From Sinorhizobium glycinis (GTDB lineage Bacteria; Pseudomonadota; Alphaproteobacteria; Rhizobiales; Rhizobiaceae): a stretch of DNA of 64,000 bases. Below are positions 47,352 through 54,684 of this stretch, in pieces. A program made the position numbers and the translations under genes. The first letter of the stretch is position 1. Every line of letters starts with the position of its first letter. The DNA lies in NCBI RefSeq assembly GCF_001651865.1, contig NZ_LPUX01000062.1:310001-374000 (forward strand). Reading direction: 5' to 3'. A model generated the notes under the pieces. That model searched no databases. It worked only from the letters and a program-made list of their open reading frames with translations, and was not told where the DNA came from.

Positions 47352-48185
47352 ATGGCCGCGGTCCCGCCTCCGATCCGTATCGAGGACCCGGCGGACCCGC
47401 GCATCGCCGCCTTCGTGTCGATCAAGGAGCGGGATCTCACCGGCCGGCAGGGCCGCTTCATCGCTGAAGGAACGGTCGTCCTGCGCATGCTGGCGGCCGC
47501 GCATCGCTCCGGGCGCGGCATTACCGCCGAGGCGATCCTGCTGCTCGAAAACCGCGTCGCCGGTCTCGCGGAGCTACTCGCGCAGTTCCCCGCCGATGTG
47601 CCGGTCTTCGTGGCCGACGCCCCGGTCTTCGACGCGATCGCCGGCTTCAACATGCATCGCGGCGTCCTGGCGCTCGGGCGATCCGATGCGATGCCCGGCC
47701 GGGATGCCCTGATCGCCGCCGTTCCTGCCTCGAGCCTGGTGCTCGCCGCCTGTGGCATATCGAACCACGACAATATGGGCTCGCTCTTTCGCAATGCAGC
47801 CGCCTTCGGCGTCGACGCGGTGCTGATGGACGAATCGAGCTGCGATCCGATGTATCGCAAGTCGATCCGGGTCTCCGTCGGATCGGCGCTGACACTGCCT
47901 TTCTCGCGTGAGGGCACGGCTGCCGAACTGATCGACCGGCTTCTGACCGCGGGCTTTGCGATATGGGGACTTTCGCCGCGCGGCGAAGTCGACGTCACCG
48001 AAATTCCGCCGGCGCCGCGCACGGCATTGCTGGTCGGGACGGAAGGCGAGGGGCTGCCGCAGGCGATCCTTTCTGCGGTCCGCACCGCGCGAATCCGCCA
48101 GCGCCCGGGTCTCGACAGCCTGAATGTGGCAATGGCGGCGGGCATCGCGCTGCATCAGGTCGCCAGCGCCAACGGTCGCATCTGA
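47352..48185 (+). CDS. SpoU/TrmH-family RNA methyltransferase
   Basis: A 277-residue SPOUT methyltransferase that adds methyl groups to ribose 2'-OH of tRNA or rRNA. The substrate-binding N-terminal domain has ERDLTGRQGRFIAEGTVVLR. The knotted catalytic domain shows GISNHDNMGSLFRNAAAFGV (motif 1), ALLVGTEGEGLPQAIL (motif 2) and RQRPGLDSLNVAMAAGIALH (motif 3). The exact target base is not known. ATG 47352 is chosen because it directly follows the upstream gene and begins at the conserved part; the longer frame from 47223 overlaps that gene. Confidence 0.9.
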   Translation: MAAVPPPIRIEDPADPRIAAFVSIKERDLTGRQGRFIAEGTVVLRMLAAAHRSGRGITAEAILLLENRVAGLAELLAQFPADVPVFVADAPVFDAIAGFNMHRGVLALGRSDAMPGRDALIAAVPASSLVLAACGISNHDNMGSLFRNAAAFGVDAVLMDESSCDPMYRKSIRVSVGSALTLPFSREGTAAELIDRLLTAGFAIWGLSPRGEVDVTEIPPAPRTALLVGTEGEGLPQAILSAVRTARIRQRPGLDSLNVAMAAGIALHQVASANGRI

Positions 48186-48198
48186 CGGGGGTACTCGG

Positions 48199-48359
48199 CC
48201 CCTCATCCGCCTGCCGGCACCTTCTCCCCGCGGGCGGGGAGAAGGGACTTGCCGCCCGCAACGGTTCCTCGCCGATAGGAGGGGTTTGGCGAAGCGTTGC
48301 CGCGAGTCCCCTTCGCCCCGCGTGCGGGGAGAAGGTGGCCAGCAGGCCGGATGAGGGGC
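48199..48359. repeat. Intergenic palindromic repeat, second copy of the 16337 type
   Basis: Starts with CCCCTCATCCGCCTGCCGGC and CTTCTCCCCGCGGGCGGGGA, then, after about 65 bases, CCCGCGTGCGGGGAGAAGG and ends GCCGGATGAGGGG. The outer arms CCCCTCATCCG and CGGATGAGGGG are exact inverted repeats. It shares its opening and hairpin order with 16337-16489 and lies between convergent genes. Confidence 0.78.
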
Positions 48360-48414
48360 TCGTTCACTCAGTCAGAGGCGGCTGACAAATTCCAGCAGAA
48401 TGCCGCTCGCGCCA

Positions 48415-49575
48415 TCATTCAGGCGGCAGCATGTCCTTGGCTCTTCGGGCCAGGCTCTTGCGGGCTCCTGGCATCGCAGTCTCCTCGCGGGCGAGAAGCC
48501 CGTGGATCGGCGAGGACGAGCCTTCCCGCACCGCGGTGAGCGCCACCATGCCGGCAGCGATCTGCGCGACCTCCCCGCGCAACGCCTCGTCATGGGCGGC
48601 GGATCTCGAATTCACGAGACGTTCCGAGAGTGCCGTCGCGCGGTTGCGCAAATCATCCGAAAGGCTGGTCGGGTCGGGGCCAATCGGCGCTCCATGCGCT
48701 CCGCCGTCGGCACCAACCATTCCCGCGATTTTGTGCTGTTCTGCTCGCCTCGGCGGCTTGGTGCCGGCCAAACGAAGCGCTTTCGTCGCTTCGCGAATTT
48801 CCTGGTTTGCAGCCTTCACCCGGGTTTTCAGCCGCTCGATCTCTTCCGCGCGCCGCTCAAGCGCAGTTTCGCGGTCGACGTTGGCGGCCGTTTCGCGAGC
48901 AAGCTTGGTTTCGAGCTGCCGTATGCGGTTCTCTTCTCGGCCCAGCCGCAACTCCATTTCACGAGCCCGGGCGTTTTCGGTCTTGAGATCGGCGCGCAGG
49001 GCCTCGCGCTCGTCGCGCAGCCCTGCGGCCCGGCTCTTCAAATGTTCGATCTGCGTTTCCCGCGCCGCAAGGTCGATGCGGAGGTTGTCGAGCTCGGCCG
49101 CCTGCTCGTCGATCTGCTTGTTCAAGGTGCGGATCGCCTCGTTCTTGGCGCCGCTGTCACGCTGCTGATTGTCGTATGACGCCCTCATGTCGGCGATCCG
49201 CAGCTCGAGCTGGCGGACGGTCGATCGCATGTCGGCTGCCTCGACGTTCATCTCGGCAAGCTGCGCGTGGAGATCGGCGTTTTCGCCAGCCAACCGTCGG
49301 GCCTCGCTGAGCGCCTTTTCATTCTCCAGCATCATTGCAACGCCCTTGTCGCGTTCGCGACGGAGCGTCTGCGCCATCTTGGCGTTCTCGGCGGCATAGG
49401 TGGCCCGCGCGGCGTCCCTTTGGGCGCGAACCTCCTGGGGGCTCAGCGGCATCGTCGCTTTCAAACGATCCTCGGCAAAGCGGACGATGCGCCGTTGAAT
49501 GGCCGGCGCGACCAGCAGGCCGATGATCGCCGCGGTCAGGAAACCCAGGGCAAAGAGGAGCGCATATTCAATCAC
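48415..49575 (-). CDS. Membrane-anchored long coiled-coil protein
   Basis: A 386-residue protein with one N-terminal membrane helix (MIEYALLFALGFLTAAIIGL, about residues 3-24), then MPLSPQEVRAQRDAARATYA and more than 200 residues of heptad-repeat coiled coil rich in Glu, Arg, Leu and Ala. A C-terminal segment with SLSDDLRNRATALSERLVN follows. No enzyme motif is visible. It is similar in design to envelope or division scaffold proteins such as those with a short anchor and long cytoplasmic rod; topology would put the rod in the cytosol. It is near eipA and the ctrA genes but has its own strand context. Confidence 0.8.
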   Translation of the reverse strand: MIEYALLFALGFLTAAIIGLLVAPAIQRRIVRFAEDRLKATMPLSPQEVRAQRDAARATYAAENAKMAQTLRRERDKGVAMMLENEKALSEARRLAGENADLHAQLAEMNVEAADMRSTVRQLELRIADMRASYDNQQRDSGAKNEAIRTLNKQIDEQAAELDNLRIDLAARETQIEHLKSRAAGLRDEREALRADLKTENARAREMELRLGREENRIRQLETKLARETAANVDRETALERRAEEIERLKTRVKAANQEIREATKALRLAGTKPPRRAEQHKIAGMVGADGGAHGAPIGPDPTSLSDDLRNRATALSERLVNSRSAAHDEALRGEVAQIAAGMVALTAVREGSSSPIHGLLAREETAMPGARKSLARRAKDMLPPE

Positions 49576-49735
49576 GTGCTGGCCGTTTCAATCTGGACCG
49601 GATCCGATGCATCCATGCGGTTGGGCGGTTGTTTCCTTCTCCCGCAGTAAGCACGACGGCTCGAAAGCTGCAACAATTACTGCAGGATTGCATGCCCTTC
49701 GCTGGCTCCAGACGCTTGTATGCGGCCTTTCGGTG

Positions 49736-50329
49736 TCAGAACGGGTTCCAGGTCGGCTGTTGCGTCAGCTTCAGATAGCCGACATTGACGCCAAGCCTCG
49801 CGCCGATGCCGGTGCGGATCGGCACGACGACGACGTGCTCATCCGTCAGCACCGTCATGCCGACGCCGGCGACCACATAGGCGGAGCCGGATACGCCGCC
49901 GAAGCGCTTGTAAAGGGCCGGGACGCTCGGCAGGTTATAGACGAGCATCATCGCCCGGCTGCCTTGGCCGCCCCAGTCGAGCCCGAGCGACGGGCCCTGC
50001 CAGAAGACACTGTGCTGACCCACATTCTTGGTGTGGAGCTCGCCCTCGCCATAGGTCAGGCCGGCAATGAAGGCACCGGAACCTTCCTGGCCGAGGATAT
50101 AGCCGTTCGGCAGGCCGTAGCGCTCGAAGGCGCGCTCCACGACTTTCGCAAGCCCGCCCGAAGTCTCGCCGAAGAAGCCGTGGCCTGCGTCGACGATCTC
50201 CTGCATCGTGTACTGACTGCCATTCGGAGATTGGGCATGCGCGGCGGACATCAGGGCGCTGCCTATCAGCAGCATCGTGGTCAGTATGGCGCGAACAGCC
50301 ATTGCGGTTGCCTTCATGATCGGCTGCAT
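49736..50329 (-). CDS. eipA: DUF1134 periplasmic protein, EipA-like
   Basis: A 197-residue exported protein. The signal peptide is within the first 32 residues (ending SAAHA before QSPNGS). The DUF1134 domain follows, with FFGETSGGLAKVVERAFERY, GLTYGEGELHTKN and WQGPSLGLDWGGQGSRAMML. In Brucella abortus the DUF1134 protein EipA is a small periplasmic barrel that supports envelope integrity, and its gene is directly activated by CtrA. ATG 50329 has GGAGG upstream. A near-perfect CtrA box lies 165 bases upstream in the gap shared with chpT, in agreement with that report. Confidence 0.88.
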   Translation of the reverse strand: MQPIMKATAMAVRAILTTMLLIGSALMSAAHAQSPNGSQYTMQEIVDAGHGFFGETSGGLAKVVERAFERYGLPNGYILGQEGSGAFIAGLTYGEGELHTKNVGQHSVFWQGPSLGLDWGGQGSRAMMLVYNLPSVPALYKRFGGVSGSAYVVAGVGMTVLTDEHVVVVPIRTGIGARLGVNVGYLKLTQQPTWNPF

Positions 50330-50493
50330 CGTTTCCTCCGTCAGGCGCGAATGCGGCTCGCGGGCCGGCCGTCATGACCAGCTCATGCATCGGTTGGCGC
50401 GGGCCAGCGCGGGTCTCGAACGAGTGCACCTGATCGGCTTTCCGTGGTTCCACTCGAAATCCGGGGGTGCCCTGACAATTTGAACCGATCCTC

Positions 50494-50508
50494 TTAACAA
50501 TCGGTTTA
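50494..50508. promoter_or_regulatory. CtrA-type box between eipA and chpT
   Basis: Reads TTAA-CAATCGG-TTTA, one mismatch from TTAA-N7-TTAA with exact spacing. It is 165 bases from the eipA start and 134 bases from the chpT start, so it could act on either or both divergent genes. Confidence 0.6.
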
Positions 50509-50641
50509 CCAAATGTGATGTCATTATGGCCTATTGATCGGCGCGGGCTGCATGGTTATGCCGGGCTCGGGCAAGGCCTTCCCGACAGGGCAGGGAGCGC
50601 CCAGGGTGCCGATATCCGGATAGAACCGAACGGGAAGAATG

Positions 50642-51286
50642 ATGGCAAAGAATCCGAACCTGACGTTGACGGGACCCGATCTGGCGGCGCTGCTGTGCAG
50701 CCGGGTGTGTCACGACATCATTTCGCCGGTCGGCGCCATCAACAACGGCCTCGAACTCCTGGACGAAGGCGGCGCCGACGCCGATGCGATGGACCTGATC
50801 CGCACCAGCGCGCTCAATGCCTCGGTGCGGCTGAAATTCGCCCGGCTCGCCTTCGGCGCCTCCGGCTCGGTCGGCGCGTCGATCGACACTGGCGAGGCGG
50901 AGAAGGCGGCCAAGGACTTCGCCGCGGCGGAAAAGAAAACAGAGGTCAGCTGGAACGGCCCTCGGGCGATCATCGCCAAGAACCGGGTCAAGCTGCTCCT
51001 GAACCTCTTCCTGATCGCCTATGGTGCGATCCCGCGCGGCGGCTCGATCGACATCACCCTGGAGAACCCGGAGTTCGACGCGCTATTCACCCTTGTCGCC
51101 AAGGGGCGGATGATGCGCGTCCCGCCGAAGCTGACCGAACTCCTATCCGGCACCCCCGAGGAAGCGGTGGACGCCCACTCCATCCAGCCCTACTACACGG
51201 TCCTGCTTGCCGAAGAGGCCGGCATGGCGATCGACGTCGCCTCGACCGGCGAGGCGATCGTCTTCACCGCACGAACCGAAGCCTGA
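50642..51286 (+). CDS. chpT: Histidine phosphotransferase ChpT
   Basis: ChpT passes phosphate from the kinase CckA to CtrA and CpdR, setting CtrA activity and stability. The 214-residue protein has the phosphorylated His near residue 24 in LAALLCSRVCHDIISPVGAI, followed by NNGLELLDEGGAD; the C-terminal half is a degenerate GHKL-type domain. Residue pattern and length match ChpT of Caulobacter and Rhizobiales. The second of two adjacent ATG codons (50642) is better spaced from GGGAAG than the first (50639). A CtrA box upstream suggests feedback. An intrinsic terminator follows. Confidence 0.93.
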   Translation: MAKNPNLTLTGPDLAALLCSRVCHDIISPVGAINNGLELLDEGGADADAMDLIRTSALNASVRLKFARLAFGASGSVGASIDTGEAEKAAKDFAAAEKKTEVSWNGPRAIIAKNRVKLLLNLFLIAYGAIPRGGSIDITLENPEFDALFTLVAKGRMMRVPPKLTELLSGTPEEAVDAHSIQPYYTVLLAEEAGMAIDVASTGEAIVFTARTEA

Positions 51287-51318
51287 TCCAGGCGCTGCCG
51301 TTCACCGCCTGGCATAAA

Positions 51319-51359
51319 AGGGGTCTCCATCGTCGATACGGTGGAGACCTTTCGTTTTT
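51319..51359 (+). terminator. Rho-independent terminator after chpT
   Basis: The stem GGTCTCCA-TCGTCGATACGG-TGGAGACC is followed by TTTCGTTTTT. Confidence 0.82.
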
Positions 51360-51499
51360 GCCCACGCAAATCGGAAATATCGCCTGGGCGAAATGAAAAC
51401 CAGCCTTCGACCCTGCCGGTAACGGTTTCTTTGCCAAATTTCTCTAGCCTTGTTTCATGGACGTGTTTTCGCGTCCGATGAGGCCTGAAGGAGTTGGAC

Positions 51500-51862
51500 A
51501 TGCGGCGCTTGATGATTGCCGATGGCTCGGATGTTGTGAGGAAGGTCGGGAAGCGCATTCTGTCGGGCATGGGTTTCCTGGTGTTGGAAGCGCCGAGCAG
51601 CCTCGAGGCGCTTGTCCGCTGCGAAGCCGAGCTGCCGAACATCCTGATCGTCGACTCCGGGCTCGACGGCGCGCTCGACCTCATCGCCAACATTCGCCGG
51701 CTGCCCGAAGGCGCGTCGGTGCGCATCTATTATTGTGTCGTCGAGGCGGATCTCAGGAAGATGATGGCCGGCAAGCGGGCGGGGGCGGACGATTTCCTGC
51801 TGAAGCCCTTCGACCGCAAGATCCTGACGAGCGTCTTCGCCAGTCAATCCATGGCCGCCTGA
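51500..51862 (+). CDS. Orphan single-domain response regulator between chpT and ctrA
   Basis: A 120-residue receiver domain with no output domain. The phosphate-accepting Asp52 is in ILIVDSGLDG and the conserved Lys102 in FLLKPFDRK. The N-terminal acidic pair is reduced to one residue (MIADGSD), and the usual switch Thr/Ser is replaced in VRIYYCVVEAD. It may therefore be phosphorylated weakly or signal differently. ATG 51500 follows GAAGGAG at good distance. It is not CpdR, whose N-terminus differs. Location between chpT and ctrA suggests a role in the CtrA phosphorelay, for example as a phosphate sink; that is inference. A terminator follows. Confidence 0.88.
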   Translation: MRRLMIADGSDVVRKVGKRILSGMGFLVLEAPSSLEALVRCEAELPNILIVDSGLDGALDLIANIRRLPEGASVRIYYCVVEADLRKMMAGKRAGADDFLLKPFDRKILTSVFASQSMAA

Positions 51863-51893
51863 CGCATTGGCATAGCGCATAGCTCAGTATCGC

Positions 51894-51920
51894 AGCCGCG
51901 GCACTTGCCGCGGCTTTTGC
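51894..51920 (+). terminator. Terminator after the orphan receiver gene
   Basis: The stem AGCCGCGGCA-CT-TGCCGCGGCT is followed by TTTGCGTTT. Confidence 0.75.
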
Positions 51921-51980
51921 GTTTGCGGAAATCGAACAGGCGAGGGCACTCTCGAACAGGTCAAGATCCTGCCGCAAAAG

Positions 51981-52007
51981 CAAAAACCCGCCGGCGAGGC
52001 GGGTTTG
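51981..52007 (-). terminator. Terminator after ctrA
   Basis: On the minus strand AAACCCGCC-TCGCC-GGCGGGTTT runs into TTGCTTTTGC. It lies 45 bases past the ctrA stop. Confidence 0.78.
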
Positions 52008-52051
52008 CGGGTAATCTCGCGGTAGAGTGGCGGCGGCCCCGCCATCCAAAT

Positions 52052-52753
52052 TCAGGCGGTCTCCAGGTAATCGTTGCCGTCGGGCTCGCGCAGCACATAG
52101 CCGCGGCCCCAGACCGTCTCGATATAGTTGGCGCCGCCGGCGGCGTTGGCGAGTTTCTTGCGCAGCTTGCAGATGAAGACGTCGATGATCTTCAGTTCCG
52201 GCTCGTCCATGCCGCCATAGAGATGGTTCAGGAACATTTCCTTGGTGAGCGTCGTGCCCTTGCGCAGCGACAGGAGCTCAAGCATCTGGTATTCCTTGCC
52301 GGTCAGATGCACGCGCTGGCCGCCGACTTCCACCGTCTTGGCGTCGAGATTGACGATCAGCTCGCCGGTCGCGATGATCGACTGGGCGTGGCCCTTGGAG
52401 CGGCGCACGATCGCATGGATGCGAGCCACCAGTTCGTCCTTGTGGAAAGGCTTGGTCATGTAATCGTCGGCGCCGAAGCCCAGGCCGCGAACCTTGTCCT
52501 CGATGCCGGCCATGCCGGAAAGGATAAGGATCGGGGTCTTGACCTTCGACAGGCGCAACGTTCTCAGCACCTCGTAGCCCGACATATCCGGCAGGTTCAG
52601 GTCGAGGAGAATGATGTCATAGTCGTAAAGCTTGCCGAGATCGACGCCTTCTTCCCCGAGATCGGTGGTGTAGACGTTGAAACTTTCGGACTTGAGCATG
52701 AGCTCAATGCTTTGCGCCGTCGCGCTGTCGTCTTCGATCAGTAGAACCCGCAT
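52052..52753 (-). CDS. ctrA: Cell-cycle master response regulator CtrA
   Basis: CtrA is the OmpR-type regulator that represses replication initiation and drives division, motility and envelope genes in alphaproteobacteria. The 233-residue protein begins [20 protein letters not shown], with phosphorylation Asp51 in [18 protein letters not shown], Lys in [11 protein letters not shown], and a winged-helix output domain with [18 protein letters not shown] and [15 protein letters not shown]. The tail GNDYLETA ends in alanine, as in forms degraded by ClpXP. The promoter region has a TTAACCAT half site and five GANTC sites. Confidence 0.97.
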   Translation of the reverse strand: MRVLLIEDDSATAQSIELMLKSESFNVYTTDLGEEGVDLGKLYDYDIILLDLNLPDMSGYEVLRTLRLSKVKTPILILSGMAGIEDKVRGLGFGADDYMTKPFHKDELVARIHAIVRRSKGHAQSIIATGELIVNLDAKTVEVGGQRVHLTGKEYQMLELLSLRKGTTLTKEMFLNHLYGGMDEPELKIIDVFICKLRKKLANAAGGANYIETVWGRGYVLREPDGNDYLETA

Positions 52754-52842
52754 AGTCTTCCCCTTTTCCGCCGCCCAAGGTCGTCGTGGCCCCCTTACGC
52801 GATACGGATCCAGTCGTTGCCTGATTTGGAGGCTGCCATCAA

Positions 52843-52986
52843 ATGGTTAACAAATTCTGATTCACTCTGGCAAGGTGTATCGAAATGTTAAATATTTTTA
52901 GCAGTCTCCTGATTCCAAAAGTGAATCCGAAATGGCAGTTTTCATCCAAAAGATGAGGAAACGCCGCTATCTGACTCTTTCGACTC
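52843..52986 (-). promoter_or_regulatory. ctrA promoter region with CtrA half site and five GANTC sites
   Basis: TTAACCAT (minus strand, 52843-52850) is the CtrA half-site form and lies 90 bases before ctrA. GANTC, the target of the cell-cycle methylase CcrM, occurs at 52859, 52911, 52923, 52973 and 52982: five in 128 bases against about one per 256 expected in random sequence. In Caulobacter, methylation of GANTC controls ctrA transcription. The whole 52754-53129 gap has no gene. Confidence 0.6.
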
Positions 52987-53129
52987 GCAAATGCTGAAGA
53001 CGCCATACTTCGTGCCTCAGCATTTACGGAGCCTTAAATCATCGCACCTATGATTAATGATGCCCGTAAACGAAAGGTTACCAGCGGTAGGTATTTGTTA
53101 AGACCGCAGTCGTTTTTTGTTTCCGGCCC

Positions 53130-53224
53130 CTACAACGCCGTGCGTCTGTCGACGCATAGGTCGCGGTAGCACTTTGAATTGCTGCATTTCGCTAAATCGC
53201 TCCGATTTAGGGAAACATGCAGCA
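53130..53224. repeat. Sinorhizobium mosaic palindromic repeat, copy 1
   Basis: Starts CTACAACGCCGTGCGTCTG, continues GTAGCACTTTGAATTGCTGC and ends GGGAAACATGCAG. It folds into short adjacent hairpins. A close copy lies at 54526-54629. This is the type of element repeated many times in Sinorhizobium genomes (ABC- or RIME-class; the class name is uncertain). Confidence 0.75.
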
Positions 53225-53284
53225 TTGGGCCGGCAGTCGGGCGGAATCGGTAACCGGGGTCTCGCTATCCACGGAGTATTGCGT

Positions 53285-53635
53285 ATGAAAGCACGTGAGA
53301 GCCTTACCCGCCTGAAGGAGTTTCAGGTGCGGGAGAAGCAGCGTCAATTGACCCAGCTTCAGATGATGATGTCCGAGTTCGAGCGGATGACCAAGGAACT
53401 CGAAAGTCAAATCGTCTTCGAGGAAAAGAAGTCGGGGATTTCCGATCCCTCGCATTTTGCCTATCCGACCTTTGCCAAGGCGGCGCGGCAGCGCGCCGAT
53501 AACCTCCAGGTGTCGATCCGCGAGCTGAAGGTGCAACAGGATGCGGCCGAGCTGGCGCTTGCCGAGGTTCAGGCCGAGTATGCGAAGGCCGCGGCCCTGG
53601 AAGAGCGGGATTCGTCCGCCCGGCTTCGCGCCTGA
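53285..53635 (+). CDS. fliJ: FliJ-like flagellar export protein
   Basis: A 116-residue, almost fully coiled-coil protein: MKARESLTRLKEFQVREKQR, then LQMMMSEFERMTKELESQI and NLQVSIRELKVQQDAAELAL. Length, N-terminal MKxRESLxRLKxF pattern and coiled-coil design agree with rhizobial FliJ, the soluble chaperone-escort of the flagellar export apparatus. ATG 53285 follows GGAG; the frame is open to 53117 through a repeat element. It is far from other flagellar genes here, but next to ctrA, which commonly controls flagellar genes. FliJ is poorly conserved, so confidence is moderate. Confidence 0.72.
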   Translation: MKARESLTRLKEFQVREKQRQLTQLQMMMSEFERMTKELESQIVFEEKKSGISDPSHFAYPTFAKAARQRADNLQVSIRELKVQQDAAELALAEVQAEYAKAAALEERDSSARLRA

Positions 53636-53715
53636 GAAGACACCTGCCGCTGTGTTTTGACGGAGCCTCGACCGCAACTGCGGCGAGGGTCCTTCCCCCC
53701 CCACAGGAGTTACGG

Positions 53716-53747
53716 ACGACCCGCTTTCCTTTCGGAGAGCGGGTCGC
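53716..53747 (+). terminator. Hairpin after fliJ, possible terminator
   Basis: The stem GACCCGCT-TTCCTTTCGGAG-AGCGGGTC lies 80 bases after fliJ, without a clear T run. It may end the fliJ transcript. Confidence 0.4.
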
Positions 53748-53910
53748 CGCGTTTCGCAGGATCCTGCAGACTACGCCTGGATTACGTCCTGCCACCCCGG
53801 ATGAGGGATCACCTCTGGGCGCCTTTCTACGTCTGAAAAGACGCGCGGCGCTGTGGGCGATAATCCGTGAAGCACGGGAGATTTCGACTGGAGCGCATCT
53901 CTGAAACGGC

Positions 53911-53944
53911 ACCGGCGGCTGCGGGAGGGTCCCGAGCCGCCGGT
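53911..53944 (-). terminator. Hairpin after sciP, possible terminator
   Basis: ACCGGCGGCT and AGCCGCCGGT form a perfect 10-base stem with a 14-base loop, 28 bases past the sciP stop. No T run follows. The rest of the gap (53636-53971) has no gene. Confidence 0.4.
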
Positions 53945-53971
53945 TCGATGCATAACCCTGTCGCGGATGGA

Positions 53972-54247
53972 TCAGTGGCGGTATTGCTGAATGCGGGTGG
54001 TCCGCAGGCCGGCGAGACCGTGGTCGTTGATGGAGGACTGCCAAGAGAGGAATTCCTCGACGGTGAGGGTGTAACGTTCGCAGGCCTCCTCGAGGCTCAA
54101 GAGGCCGCCACGCACGGCAGCGACGACCTCGGCCTTCCGGCGGATCACCCAGCGCCGGGTGTTGGCCGGCGGCAGATCCGCAATCGTCAGAGGACTGCCA
54201 TCGGGGCCGATGACATATTTTACGCGTGGACGCATCATCTCGGTCAT
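53972..54247 (-). CDS. sciP: CtrA inhibitor SciP (DUF1153)
   Basis: SciP binds CtrA and blocks its recruitment of RNA polymerase in early cell cycle. The 91-residue protein is a single DUF1153 domain with RPRVKYVIGPDGSPLTIADL, RRWVIRRKAEVVAAVRGGLL and LSLEEACERYTLTVEEFLSW; a helix-turn-helix occupies the second half. The pattern is nearly invariant in alphaproteobacteria, so identity is firm. It lies 1.2 kb from ctrA. A CtrA box with one mismatch lies 55 bases upstream, in agreement with CtrA activating sciP in Caulobacter. Confidence 0.95.
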   Translation of the reverse strand: MTEMMRPRVKYVIGPDGSPLTIADLPPANTRRWVIRRKAEVVAAVRGGLLSLEEACERYTLTVEEFLSWQSSINDHGLAGLRTTRIQQYRH

Positions 54248-54301
54248 GGGACTCTCTACACAAACTCAAGACCATATGGAGGCGACCTTAGCTTGCCACA
54301 T

Positions 54302-54316
54302 TTAACATTTGCCTAA
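54302..54316 (-). promoter_or_regulatory. CtrA-type box before sciP
   Basis: On the plus strand TTAA-CATTTGC-CTAA (minus: TTAG-N7-TTAA), one mismatch from consensus with exact spacing, centred about 60 bases before the sciP start. Confidence 0.6.
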
Positions 54317-54525
54317 GCCGCCGGTAACAATTTGCTCATAAATCGAGCCGCCCTAAAGCGCGTCGCATTCAATCGTGTTCCACTGTACACGACAGCAGTC
54401 TACATTGATCGGCGGCTGCGCGGCCGGTACGCCTGCACTCTTGCCCCGCGGAGCACAAGTTTCTATATGTCGCGGCACAGAAAGCCGAAGGAAGACCGCC
54501 AGTGCAGCATGATCAGCCCGCGGCT

Positions 54526-54629
54526 TCTACAGCGCCGTGCGTCTCATCAGGCGCACAAAGGTCGCTGTAGCACTTTGAATTTCTGCATGTTTTCCCAAGA
54601 TCGCGTAGGATTTACGGAAACATGCAGTA
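54526..54629. repeat. Sinorhizobium mosaic palindromic repeat, copy 2
   Basis: Begins CTACAGCGCCGTGCGTCTC, then GTCGCTGTAGCACTTTGAAT and ends ACGGAAACATGCAG. Its first hairpin (CTACAGCG with CGCTGTAG) is better preserved than in copy 1 at 53130. It precedes mnmA by 55 bases, so its 3' part may lie in the mnmA leader. Confidence 0.78.
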
Positions 54630-54684
54630 GGTAAAACAGGACGCCGGCAGCGACAGGCCGGGCCCGGATGCCGGATTGGATCCC

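Noticed and set aside
51500-51862. Identification of the small receiver as CpdR
   Set aside because: CpdR begins with a normal acidic pair and a different pattern; here the first acid and the switch residue are altered.
52888-53100. Further TTAA tetramers upstream of ctrA as full CtrA boxes
   Set aside because: None has a partner at the seven-base spacing; only the TTAACCAT half site was kept.
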